Source: Chloroflexota bacterium
Lineage (GTDB): Bacteria > Chloroflexota > Anaerolineae > UBA4142
NCBI GenBank assembly: GCA_023489485.1
Contig: JAMDCU010000167.1
Coordinates: forward strand, 1 to 37,089
Reading direction: 5' to 3'
Length of the DNA stretch: 37,089 nucleotides
The notes below the pieces were generated by a model. It searched no databases. It saw only the letters and a program-made list of their open reading frames with translations, and was not told the origin of the DNA. The position numbers and the translations under genes were made by a program. Positions 9,501 to 17,165 of the stretch are shown here, piece after piece (position 1 is the stretch's first letter; every line of letters begins with the position of its first letter).

Positions 9501-9700
9501 AGAAATTCCTTCCTCTTTTGCGGCGTCAACTGTTCATTTTGGTGGAAGGAGTGGTGCAGAGGGGGAGCGGCGCGATCAGCGTTCTCGTCACGCGCGCGCT
9601 CGAATTCCGCTCTCTGGCCGGGACGATCGGTGAAGAAAATCTTCGCCCGCCCACCGCGCCCGACGAATTCATGCCAGAGTATGAGGGAACGGCCGGCTGA
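6494..9700 (+). CDS. dnaE2: Error-prone DNA polymerase III alpha subunit DnaE2 (ImuC)
   Basis: 1068 residues from the ATG at 6494 (MTDAYAELHAHSYLS), overlapping the previous gene by 8 nt. The N-terminal PHP domain is clear (AELHAHSYLSLLDG, ALTDHNSL). The polymerase active-site strand PDIDIDFAADRR lies near residues 401-412. The helix-hairpin-helix and OB-fold region follow (VRIGGMVAVKQRPGTAKGM near residue 960). The length is usual for DnaE2, which is shorter than replicative DnaE. It performs translesion synthesis in SOS mutagenesis with ImuA and ImuB. Upstream in-frame starts inside DUF6504 are rejected because the family begins at the PHP motif. Confidence 0.95.
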   Translation: MTDAYAELHAHSYLSLLDGASSPEDLVRTAQEIGLKAIALTDHNSLAGVVRFWKAAQSAGFHAIFGAEVTLAGEEHLTLLAENREGYASLCRLLTAAQLTDTPRDAAGAMTTDSKLWPGKAKPAVTWAMLEENRHGLLALSGCKRGPIAGVLLNRQPEQAKQAAAHLRDLFGRDRMWIELQYHYLPEDERLIADLTRLARSLNLPIVATNNVHYALQSGSRLRDALLAIDQNLSLTEARRAGFLPYNSNYYLASPQEMAERFRELPQAVKNTLAIAERCEFEPDFSSRRLPSFPVPSGLSEFEYLYQLCHQGLPKRYPQLKPAVLKQLAHELAVIEQAGLAGYFLIVWDIVRFSREQGVRCQGRGSAANSIVAYLLGITSVDPLAHNLLFERFLSSDRFTTPDIDIDFAADRREEVIQYVYERYGASHTAMVCNVVTYQARSAVRDLGKALNFPLPAVDRLAKSVDWRSALPAADQILKLVDGEITAGHPLHMLSDLMRQIHDCPRHLAIHVGGMLITAQPLDEVVPLERATMPGRVVCEWNKDSVEDAGLIKIDILGLRTLGLITEALSYIQGDPPDLDALPLDDPEIFKMLQAGDTIGTFQVESRAQQQMLPRHRPEKFEDIVVEVAIVRPGPIQGGAVHPYLRRRAGLEPVSYLHPSLEPALKETLGVLIFQEQVIRVAMVASGFTAGEADQLRRAMSRSRSLEAMQAMRDRFIQGALANRIEQATAEEIFRQLEGFASYGFCKSHAASFALIAYQTLHLKRYYAPEFYCALLNQQPMGFYSNEVIIGDAKRHGVELLAPEINQSDWKYLLERTPGGKRALRMGLRATLGLGESGWERIQGARSQAKFGSLRDFCERTRLPQATVSNLVRAGLFDSFGSRRKLLWELGEIDYRPEELPLVLPVMDVHLPELEAGEESLWEYELLGLSPNGQLMRHYRPALQRSGVLNTAEVKVQPEGEYVRIGGMVAVKQRPGTAKGMVFISLEDETGLIDVVVRPNVYEKFLPLLRRQLFILVEGVVQRGSGAISVLVTRALEFRSLAGTIGEENLRPPTAPDEFMPEYEGTAG

Positions 9701-9843
9701 CGAAGCAAGTGGGTCGCAACGCATCGAGTCGCTGGCTCGACTGAAATTTCAGCAGCTGTGAATAGACATATGAACGGAATGGAAGCAACAGGGTTGATGA
9801 AACGGCGAGAGGAATCAGCACGTGCCCCGGGGGAAACTGACGC

Positions 9844-10308
9844 GTGAAAATCCTGGAAGGTTGGGTCTATGAAGTGCAATTCTTGAAAGGCGACACCGTC
9901 GTATGGATCGTCGACACCAAAAAATGCATCCACCGCCTACTCGACCATTTCGCTCCAACCTTTTATGTGGGTGGCGATCCAAAAGAGTGGCAAGCGGTCG
10001 CCCATTTTCTCATCGACCGACCATGGGACGTCACGCTCTCGCGCGCGCAGATGCCCGATTCCCGTCTGGATTTCCCTGCTCGCGTCTTGAAGGTGGGCGT
10101 CGAGGACCCGCAGCTTCTCAAGGCGATCATCAACAGGATCATGCGTTTCAAGCCAGAGGTCATCGGCGATTGCAGGGATACGCCGATCACGGACATGTAC
10201 CTGCAAATGCGTCAGATTCGGCCTTTGGCGCTGTGCCGGTTTGCGCTAGACAAGGAAAATCGCATACTCGGGATCGAAAGCGATGAGAAGTTATTTCAAG
10301 AATGGTGA
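9844..10308 (+). CDS. PolB-like N-terminal domain, truncated
   Basis: 154 residues from a GTG with a purine-rich stretch upstream. The sequence (GWVYEVQF.., VVWIVDTKKCIHRLL, FAPTFYVGG, then RPLALCRFALDKENRILGI) follows the N-terminal pattern of family-B DNA-polymerase-like proteins found in Chloroflexota and relatives. A full protein would be several hundred residues longer, with exonuclease and polymerase motifs, and none follow in any frame downstream. This is therefore a truncated gene or a retained single domain. It sits 143 bp after dnaE2 on the same strand. The family assignment is from memory and moderate. Confidence 0.5.
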   Translation: MKILEGWVYEVQFLKGDTVVWIVDTKKCIHRLLDHFAPTFYVGGDPKEWQAVAHFLIDRPWDVTLSRAQMPDSRLDFPARVLKVGVEDPQLLKAIINRIMRFKPEVIGDCRDTPITDMYLQMRQIRPLALCRFALDKENRILGIESDEKLFQEW

Positions 10309-11276
10309 TACGCTGGGTTCAATCTCCAGAGGAGAGGTGTGCCGAGCGCTCTCACGAACGAGCAGCGCTGCTTCATCAAATCGCTTGCGGGAAGGCCACC
10401 CAGGCGCTCCAATCGACGTAGTCGTACATGCGCGGATGATAGCTGAGCACTAGATGGTATTCCTCCGCACCTTGCGTTCAGCCACTACCTGGTAAGGCCT
10501 TCCTAACGGTTACCCTTCGGGATCCACCCCCTCCCGTCGCCTTCATGCGGGTGCCAAGCTGGCATCCTCGCGCAGGTCCTTGAGATAAAGAGCCAAGGCC
10601 CTTACGAGAGCAGGCGAACCGACCCCTCGGAATACCACATCAACTGCACTTTCGTCCCGGCCCAAATGGAGCTAGTTTCCTAGGCAAGACTCACCAAGAC
10701 AAAACGAGCAAAATCAAAGCCGTTGGAGATCGCACTGATTGCCCTAATCGCCATTCGAGTGTCGAGTGCTATGCCGGTTGAACTCTGCCTAGCTGGCTAA
10801 AGGCCTGAGAGCCATTTCACATTGACTCACTCTAAACGGCTAATTTGGGGTGTACGTGTAGGACAGCGATCAGCGTAGCGAGCATATGCGCGCCCGGAAC
10901 ATTCAACTAGTTACCCCATATCGCTCGCACCGCCACATGCCAGCCACTCAGGATGGGTCCCCATTACGCGGTTTGCAAGGATTATCAAACGTGGAGCATC
11001 TGAATGCCTGACTCGAGACCGCACTGAGTGTGATGATCCGTCGTATGTCCACACTAGTAATGGTTAGTGTGAAGTCATTGCCATTTCGATAGAAGGGGGA
11101 TGGACTTGATGTCAAGTAACCGGACATCCCGCGACTAGGGCGACCACAGCCAGAAGCATTATCGTGACCACCCATCTCACTCCAAGCCGAATTCGAGGTC
11201 ATTGAAACGGCAATCTCTTGAGGGACGGACCAGACTGATCCCATCGCATTTTGGCGCTTGTTCGACCAAAATAGGG
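10309..11276. other. ~970 bp without a supported gene; contains a coding relic
   Basis: I see no intact gene. On the minus strand, 10376-10477 reads as a protein-like tail (YHPRMYDYVDWSAWVAFPQ before a TGA), but a stop lies directly upstream, so it may be the end of a lost gene. The 98-codon frame at 10948-11244 has no protein-like character. Confidence 0.4.
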
Positions 11277-13091
11277 TTATGGACTCACCACCTGAATTGC
11301 ACGCTCCAAAATCTCGTCTCGCCCTTGCGCGATTTCCCTGATTGTGCGTGCTACCGGGATAGTCGGTAGAATGCCCACGCCATGATGCCGCGAGCCATCC
11401 TGTTTCAGCACCTTGGTTCCTGTCCAGTTGAAAGTGTACTGGTTGAACAATGTAAAGGGGTCAATACCTCCGGTCATTCCTGCCGTTGGTTCTCCGACAA
11501 TCTCACCTAGCCTGTAGTACTCGACGAAGGCGAGATAGCTCTCGGTATAGCTTAGCGCGTTTACATCGGATAGGAAAGCTATTTTCGCTTTAAGGCGCGG
11601 CTCCAGAGGACTGATTGTTGGCTGGTCGACTCGAAAGGATATATTCTGGTGATCCGGATAAGTCACAAGGGGCCAGCAAAAGGACTCCCATTTCATGGGA
11701 ACGTCGGTGAGGTGCCCCAACGTGGACGCGTTGACTCTTCCCGTGTAACCACGCGCGTCAAAAATAATCCCTGATGCTCGCTGCATTTGGGGAATAGCGT
11801 CATCGAAATCGGCTGTGGTGAGCTGCGACAAATCAAGGTACAGAATGGCCGGCCTGACTTCATCTATCGGCGGTAGACGCGCAGGCTTGGTGCAGCATAT
11901 CTCTCCCCGTGGTCGAGTAACCGTGGTCACTTGCCCCGAGGTACCTTGTACCTCCAATGTCATCGGATCGTCGGTCGCGTGTGCCCAGGCATAGCGAACG
12001 GCCATTGCCCTCAGGTGCTGCGCTGTGCTTGCCGAAACGTACTTTTCTTCTTCTTGGATGAGGTCCAGGGCAGTATGTCCGTTAATCCGCAGCACAGTAT
12101 CTCCGGGGCGCAACTGGTCAGACGGTTTGACAAGGGTGAGGACTAGACGATTTTCAATCCAGTCCCAGGGTGGATTCTGTGTAGTGGTCAACGCCGTCGC
12201 CGACATGGCCGAGCCCACGGCACCATGCCCATCTTGGAGTTGTGCAACCATGCGTCGGAGTGTCAGGAGGAAACGGAAATCGTCATCCGTACGGGCGGCG
12301 GCAAGGGTCTCTCGGAGAACAGCAAGCCAGTCCACGCGGACCACATCAAAGTAGGGATAAAAATGCTGAAATACGTTCCATGAGAGTGCGACTATAGCGA
12401 GTCGTTCGGTGCGTGAATCTAGGGGAGTGCGTAATTCAAAACGGGGTACGTTTGTACTGTGAGGCAACGTGCCTTGCTCGTCGGAAAAAACGGCCAGAGG
12501 AACGGATGCGGCGACACCACCTCCCAAATCGGCGACAAAGGGTTGATCGGGATCGGGGATATTTGAGTTCGATGGGCGTTCCGCAATGGGCGTCCGGATG
12601 CGCTCGCTTGAGTACCCGATCTGCTGGTAAATCCCACCCCCAAATCCGACATGCTTCCAGGAGACTATGTAGACTCGAGTCTCTCCGTCGTCGACCGGTT
12701 CAATTAGTGACGGCGGATCCCCAGTAATGTAAATGCGAACGGTAGGCGCGACAGGTCTGAAGAGTGTACGCAGGGCTTCGCGTAGATCTTGTGGGCTCGA
12801 TGCACTCTCGACGGTTGACATGCCGTGAACGGCAAATGCCTCCCAGTTGGTGGCTGCTGCTTCATCGCTTGGATGAAAATGCCTGACGTAGCCCAACAAG
12901 CGAGTAAATGCGACGAGATTCTCCAGGGAGCGGTCCTGTCCCGAAGAAGTTGCAGGGGTGGGAGCAGATGCCTCTTGGGAGGGCATGTCGGCTCGCGAGC
13001 ACCCCATGAGCACGAAAAGGATGAGGGGGAGTAGTAAAGAGAGAGCTCGACCAGGTGCGCTGGTAGATTGGGCGCCAATTTCCAGTTCCAA
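11277..13091 (-). CDS. S41-family peptidase lipoprotein
   Basis: 604 residues from a TTG at 13091 preceded by AAAGGGG at seven bases. The frame extends to 13202, but the upstream ATG at 13163 has no ribosome site. A lipoprotein signal is visible (LSLLLPLILFVLMGC, lipobox LMGC). A helical N-terminal part is followed by a PDZ-like segment (RPGDTVLRING) and a tricorn/CtpA-like S41 core: IIFDARGY, then NALSYTESY containing the S-x-x-E serine motif, then GEPTAGMTGG. It is probably anchored on the cell surface. It is last in the lanthipeptide-cluster strand and could act in leader removal, immunity or peptide turnover, or be unrelated. Confidence 0.75.
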   Translation of the reverse strand: MELEIGAQSTSAPGRALSLLLPLILFVLMGCSRADMPSQEASAPTPATSSGQDRSLENLVAFTRLLGYVRHFHPSDEAAATNWEAFAVHGMSTVESASSPQDLREALRTLFRPVAPTVRIYITGDPPSLIEPVDDGETRVYIVSWKHVGFGGGIYQQIGYSSERIRTPIAERPSNSNIPDPDQPFVADLGGGVAASVPLAVFSDEQGTLPHSTNVPRFELRTPLDSRTERLAIVALSWNVFQHFYPYFDVVRVDWLAVLRETLAAARTDDDFRFLLTLRRMVAQLQDGHGAVGSAMSATALTTTQNPPWDWIENRLVLTLVKPSDQLRPGDTVLRINGHTALDLIQEEEKYVSASTAQHLRAMAVRYAWAHATDDPMTLEVQGTSGQVTTVTRPRGEICCTKPARLPPIDEVRPAILYLDLSQLTTADFDDAIPQMQRASGIIFDARGYTGRVNASTLGHLTDVPMKWESFCWPLVTYPDHQNISFRVDQPTISPLEPRLKAKIAFLSDVNALSYTESYLAFVEYYRLGEIVGEPTAGMTGGIDPFTLFNQYTFNWTGTKVLKQDGSRHHGVGILPTIPVARTIREIAQGRDEILERAIQVVSP

Positions 13092-13211
13092 CTTGTTACC
13101 CCTTTTTGATTTGCCACCTCTGCTAGTCTCGCAGAGAGAAGTGCCGTCCGATGGGCATTCCATATATATATGACGGATTGAGAGTTCACTGGGTGCGACC
13201 AATTCGCTCGA

Positions 13212-13852
13212 TGTCAGACAACCCGTCCGACAGGTTTTATGAGTGGCGTCTCTGAGAGGTTTCCAGCGCCAGGAAAAGTACTGAACTCCATGCGTGCTGC
13301 AAATTGGTAAAGCTCATCGTGTCCGTGACTAGATACCCGAAGAACGAGGTCTCGCATATTTGCCAGGGCACGACGTGTGAACGATGCACAGGCTTGGAAC
13401 CGCTTGGCTGGTTTGCCAGGGTTGCCACGCTGTCTAGCCACTTGGCTCTTTGTGCAAAGCAATTCTTTGCCGCAGGAGGATTCGAACGCCGATCCCGATG
13501 CCCAGCTGTCATGTTCAGCGTCCGTAGTCGATTCTACGAATCCTTTGGCGCGGCAATCCCCGCTGCCGCTGAGCTCGTGGGGCCGCGATAGACGGTAGAC
13601 CGTACTCGATCGGGAACAGCATTTCGCGATGGTGGAACGGAAACGAGTGTCAAATCTAAAAAGTGGCGTCGGACACATTCGAACCGTTATTGCGTACGAT
13701 TTGTCGTCGGGCGCGCAATGCAAAGTGGTTTTTCCGATAATGGCGAGACATTTCGCGCCTGAAAGACCCAAGTCCGAGTTCATCCACTCCGGACGCTTTC
13801 CGGTGTTTGCCACCCGACCATCAATAGATTGCTCCCCTAAACTTGTCTGACA
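13212..13852. mobile_element. 641-bp decayed element bounded by TGTCAGACAA inverted ends
   Basis: TGTCAGACAA at 13212-13221 and its exact reverse complement TTGTCTGACA at 13843-13852 bound the segment. A second related copy (GTCCGACAGGTTTT) lies just inside the left end. Ends starting TGT are typical of several IS families. The interior has a long minus-strand frame (13214-13879) with no recognisable transposase motif, so it is probably a deletion derivative or a non-autonomous element. No target duplication could be defined. Confidence 0.45.
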
Positions 13853-13926
13853 GGGGCTGAACATGCCAATCCGAGACATCGGCGGTATTGGGCATTCAGT
13901 CGCTCATATGACCGGCATCCATCGCT

Positions 13927-15753
13927 CTACTGCGCAGTAAGGAAGCCAGAATAATACTCACTAGCCTGCAGCCTGAAGAGGTTGGCATATTTACCGCACG
14001 ATGCCATAAGGTCACTATGCGAGCCCGATTCGACACACCTTCCAGCTTCAAGGTAGAGTATCTGGTCAGCCGTTCGTACCGAAGAGAAACGGTGAGTCAC
14101 AAATACAGTAATCCGGTCAGATCTTTCCTGAAGCAACCCCTGAAGAGTATTATGAGCTGATTGCGCGTCCAACGATGCCGTCGGTTCATCTAGGATTAGA
14201 ATCCTTCCGCGTCGGAGAACTGCTCGAGCCAATGCTATTTTCTGCCACTCGCCCCCACTCAGCTGAACCCCGCCATCAAACCACTTGCCAAGAATGGTGT
14301 CGTACTTGTCAGGCAATTTCTCAATAAGTTCATTCGCGCCGCTTGCCTTGGAAGCTGCTTCAATCGCCCTACTGTCACTTATATTGGAAACCATTCCAAT
14401 TCCTATATTTTCACGGGCTGTAATGCAGTAGTGACCGTAATCTTGAAATAGAACTGATACTTGCTCCTGAACTGATCGCGGGCTGTATTCACTCAAGTTC
14501 TTGCCGTTGATCAAGATGTCACCGGAAGTTGGTTGGTAAAGTCGGGCGATCAGTTTTACAAGGGTGGACTTTCCTGCCCCATTGTTGCCCACGACTGCAA
14601 GAGTGCCTCCGCGGCGAATTCTGAAGCTGATGCCATGCAGCGCCTCCCGACTCGTACCTGGATAGTGGAAAGATACGTTGCGAAATTCAATTTCTTCAAT
14701 CGGCTCACTCCAATGCAGGCCCGCTGATTGATCACGCGTCGGCAAGGCAACGAATTCGAACAAATTGCGCAAGAATAGAGTATTAGAATAAAGTGAGGCG
14801 AGCCCACTCAACACAGATTGAGATTGTGCTTGTGCGGCAGAAATGGCCTGAATACAAAGGAAGATATCACCAATAGTAACTGTGCGTTGAGCAGCCTGCA
14901 CTATGACAAAGCTGGCGGACAGAAACCATCCTAGGCCGCTGGCAGCCATCGCTAGGGCTGAGCCACGGTTGCGCATGCTAATCAGGCTACAATTCTCAAC
15001 ATAGAATCGATCGAAGAACGATCTATAGCATTTCAAAAAGTGGTCCTCAAGCCCAAACGCACGGATTTCCTTGATAAACCAATCAGAGGTTAAGAGCATC
15101 CCGAAGTAGTGCTGTTTTCGAAAGGCGGGAGCTCGCTCACGGAGCATCGAGTAGTTTCGCTGCCCATAATGTGCCTGCACCAATAGAGCAGGCACAGTGC
15201 TGATCAACGTAACCACTGTGATAATCCAGTGAACTTTTGCCAGCAACAGGGTCACGGAGAATAGTGCGATAATGCTCTGAATAGATATGGACAGTTGAGC
15301 AACAATCTGAAGTGGGCGATCGCCCACCTCGGAATACGCGTTATGCAACTTGTCGTAGAAATGAGAGTCCTCAAAAAACGGCACGTCAAATCTGTTAGCT
15401 TTTTGAAGGACCTGTAGATTGATATGATTACGCAAGAGTTCACCGAGACGGGCTGCGATTGTGCTGCGCATCATGTCGAGTAGCGAAATGAGAAACACCA
15501 ATACCGCCTGCAGTATTACCAGGAATAGAAGACGCGTAAATAACCCGGGATTGTCAGTACGGAACGCCTCGGCAGCTGTATCAATCAGGATTTTGGTTAG
15601 CCATAGCTGAGCAGACGGAAGGAACCCCTCAGCTATGGTCATTGCCATGGCGATGGAAGTATACCATGGATGAACGGTCCAGACTAGACTTGCTGCTTGG
15701 AAAATGTCTATCGGGAGATTTGACACTTTGTTCCGTGATGCGACCCCAGCCAT
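13927..15753 (-). CDS. ABC exporter, fused permease and ATPase (LanT-like)
   Basis: 608 residues from the ATG at 15753, which has GGAGAG at good spacing; the longer TTG start at 15810 lacks one. About six transmembrane helices occupy the first ~320 residues. The nucleotide-binding domain shows Walker A GNNGAGKST, signature LSGGEWQKIALARA, Walker B ILILDEPTASLD and an H-loop (VTHRFSS). There is no C39 peptidase domain, as in NisT/SpaT-type class I lanthipeptide exporters. It shares the strand with the biosynthesis genes but is separated from lanC by 1.4 kb of decayed DNA. It likely exports the modified lanthipeptide. Confidence 0.85.
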   Translation of the reverse strand: MAGVASRNKVSNLPIDIFQAASLVWTVHPWYTSIAMAMTIAEGFLPSAQLWLTKILIDTAAEAFRTDNPGLFTRLLFLVILQAVLVFLISLLDMMRSTIAARLGELLRNHINLQVLQKANRFDVPFFEDSHFYDKLHNAYSEVGDRPLQIVAQLSISIQSIIALFSVTLLLAKVHWIITVVTLISTVPALLVQAHYGQRNYSMLRERAPAFRKQHYFGMLLTSDWFIKEIRAFGLEDHFLKCYRSFFDRFYVENCSLISMRNRGSALAMAASGLGWFLSASFVIVQAAQRTVTIGDIFLCIQAISAAQAQSQSVLSGLASLYSNTLFLRNLFEFVALPTRDQSAGLHWSEPIEEIEFRNVSFHYPGTSREALHGISFRIRRGGTLAVVGNNGAGKSTLVKLIARLYQPTSGDILINGKNLSEYSPRSVQEQVSVLFQDYGHYCITARENIGIGMVSNISDSRAIEAASKASGANELIEKLPDKYDTILGKWFDGGVQLSGGEWQKIALARAVLRRGRILILDEPTASLDAQSAHNTLQGLLQERSDRITVFVTHRFSSVRTADQILYLEAGRCVESGSHSDLMASCGKYANLFRLQASEYYSGFLTAQ

Positions 15754-17165
15754 CCTTTTCTCTCCGACGCGATCCTCGGGCTGTTCACACAACGATCCAG
15801 GCGACTGCAATCATGCGGCGCGGACAATGTGTCCTTGTACCACCCTTGCGAACTCTTGCATCGTGACTAACTCAGCTTAGGGCAACTTATTTGACCACAA
15901 TACAACACTGCTGCTAGAGTTTTCTATCAGCAAGGCTTGTTTTGACTCGTTGCATCAGGACTCTGGCGAGCACATAGTTTGCGACGGCGTTTGCCCTACC
16001 ACCAACGAGTGAAATTGATCAGAGTTGGACTGCGGGTTGGTGTTGCCCATCAGATTTGCCGTTGATCATCGAGGTAGCGCTTCATCGCTCAGAGACATAG
16101 GTCCTCGCATCGAGTTGTATATGCTAAGGGTGTTTCTCCGCATCGATTCTAATAAGGCTCAAGGCGCCGAGAGCTTGGCAGGCTTCTTGTGCCGCTTGAA
16201 ACTTCGCGGCCTGCTGATTTTGGACGAAGTCGACTACATCCCGTGTCATCCGCGCGCCGCGAATCTCCCATGAGATCACGCAGGATTGCAGGAGGGGCTC
16301 GACGACGGCGAGCCCGAATCAGCAATTCTGCGGTTGGGCGAAATCTTGAGGAGAGTCGATCGTGGAAGGAGAGTTGAGCATCCTTCTCCAAAACCAAGCG
16401 CCAATTCGTGACCGTTGAGATCGTGAGGTTGCTCATTTGGCGCGGGTACATCATCAACTCTAGATAACCTTGTTGGGCCAAGCGACGCGGATTAGCATTC
16501 CAGAATCGTGATTAACGATCCCCTACACACACCCATTCGCATCAGACCTACGGCATTGGTGCCAGTTAGCTGTGCAACTCGCATTCGTCGCCCTACTGTT
16601 ATGGGTTGTGGGGTTAGGTACAGCTTATTTGCATAGTAAAGATGGACCCCCTCATCGAGTAGCCGAGGACGTAGGCACTTCAGGTGCCGACCTTTGGCAG
16701 AGTAGTGCGATTGGGACTGATGACCTGCAGCAAGGAATCGCACTAGTGCTATCCCAACGTTCATACGTGCGAGGACGCCATCGTCACGGCATGCACCTTC
16801 TTCTCGAGAGCAAGTGCCAGATTTGACGTGCTATTCGGTTGGGAAAATCTGTCCAGGTGTTCGGGGCCCTTGCAGGGTTGGCTGTGCCGTCGAGTGCTAA
16901 ATAGTATTTGGTTGCCGTCATGCGAGGATGCCCAGGCTCTCTCGATTTGAAGGTGCTGACTCAGCATTGTGAGCGTAAACATATGCAAGCAACAGACCGT
17001 GCCGACCGAACAGCCCAGATCTTGGTCAAGGAGCTTCGTGCCTTCTTCCCTCGCCCAGTGCAAAATAGGCTGATACGAACGACTTCCAGCCTTTGCCTGA
17101 GTCTTGCCGCTATGGCGCTGGGAATCGCCGCACGTATTCTGGGAAAGATGGCTCCCATATAATTG
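15754..17165. other. 1.4-kb decayed interval in the lanthipeptide cluster
   Basis: There is no intact gene. The one recognisable piece is an istB relic at 16157-16273. Other frames, including 16149-16481 and 16761-17063 on the minus strand, look non-coding. Insertion and later deletion of an IS21-type element would explain the gap between the exporter and lanC. Confidence 0.45.
16157..16273 (+). pseudogene. IS21-family istB (transposition helper ATPase) fragment
   Basis: The translation contains LLILDEVDYIPCHPRAANL, closely matching the Walker-B region of IstB helpers (LLILDEVGYIPF.P.AANL). A CRLKL.. helix precedes it, as in that family. The frame stops straight after and neither the P-loop nor the C-terminus is found, so this is a relic. 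Confidence 0.5.

Noticed and set aside
13465-13490. GGATTCGAACGCC resembling a tRNA T-loop
   Set aside because: The flanking bases do not form a T-arm stem and no tRNA cloverleaf is present.
13214-13879. 221-codon minus-strand frame filling the 641-bp element
   Set aside because: No transposase or other family motif; composition unlike a protein, so treated as non-coding interior.
16979-16990. ACATATGCAAGC, a partial copy of the 24-bp repeat arm
   Set aside because: Only 12 bp match; expected by chance in a window of this size.
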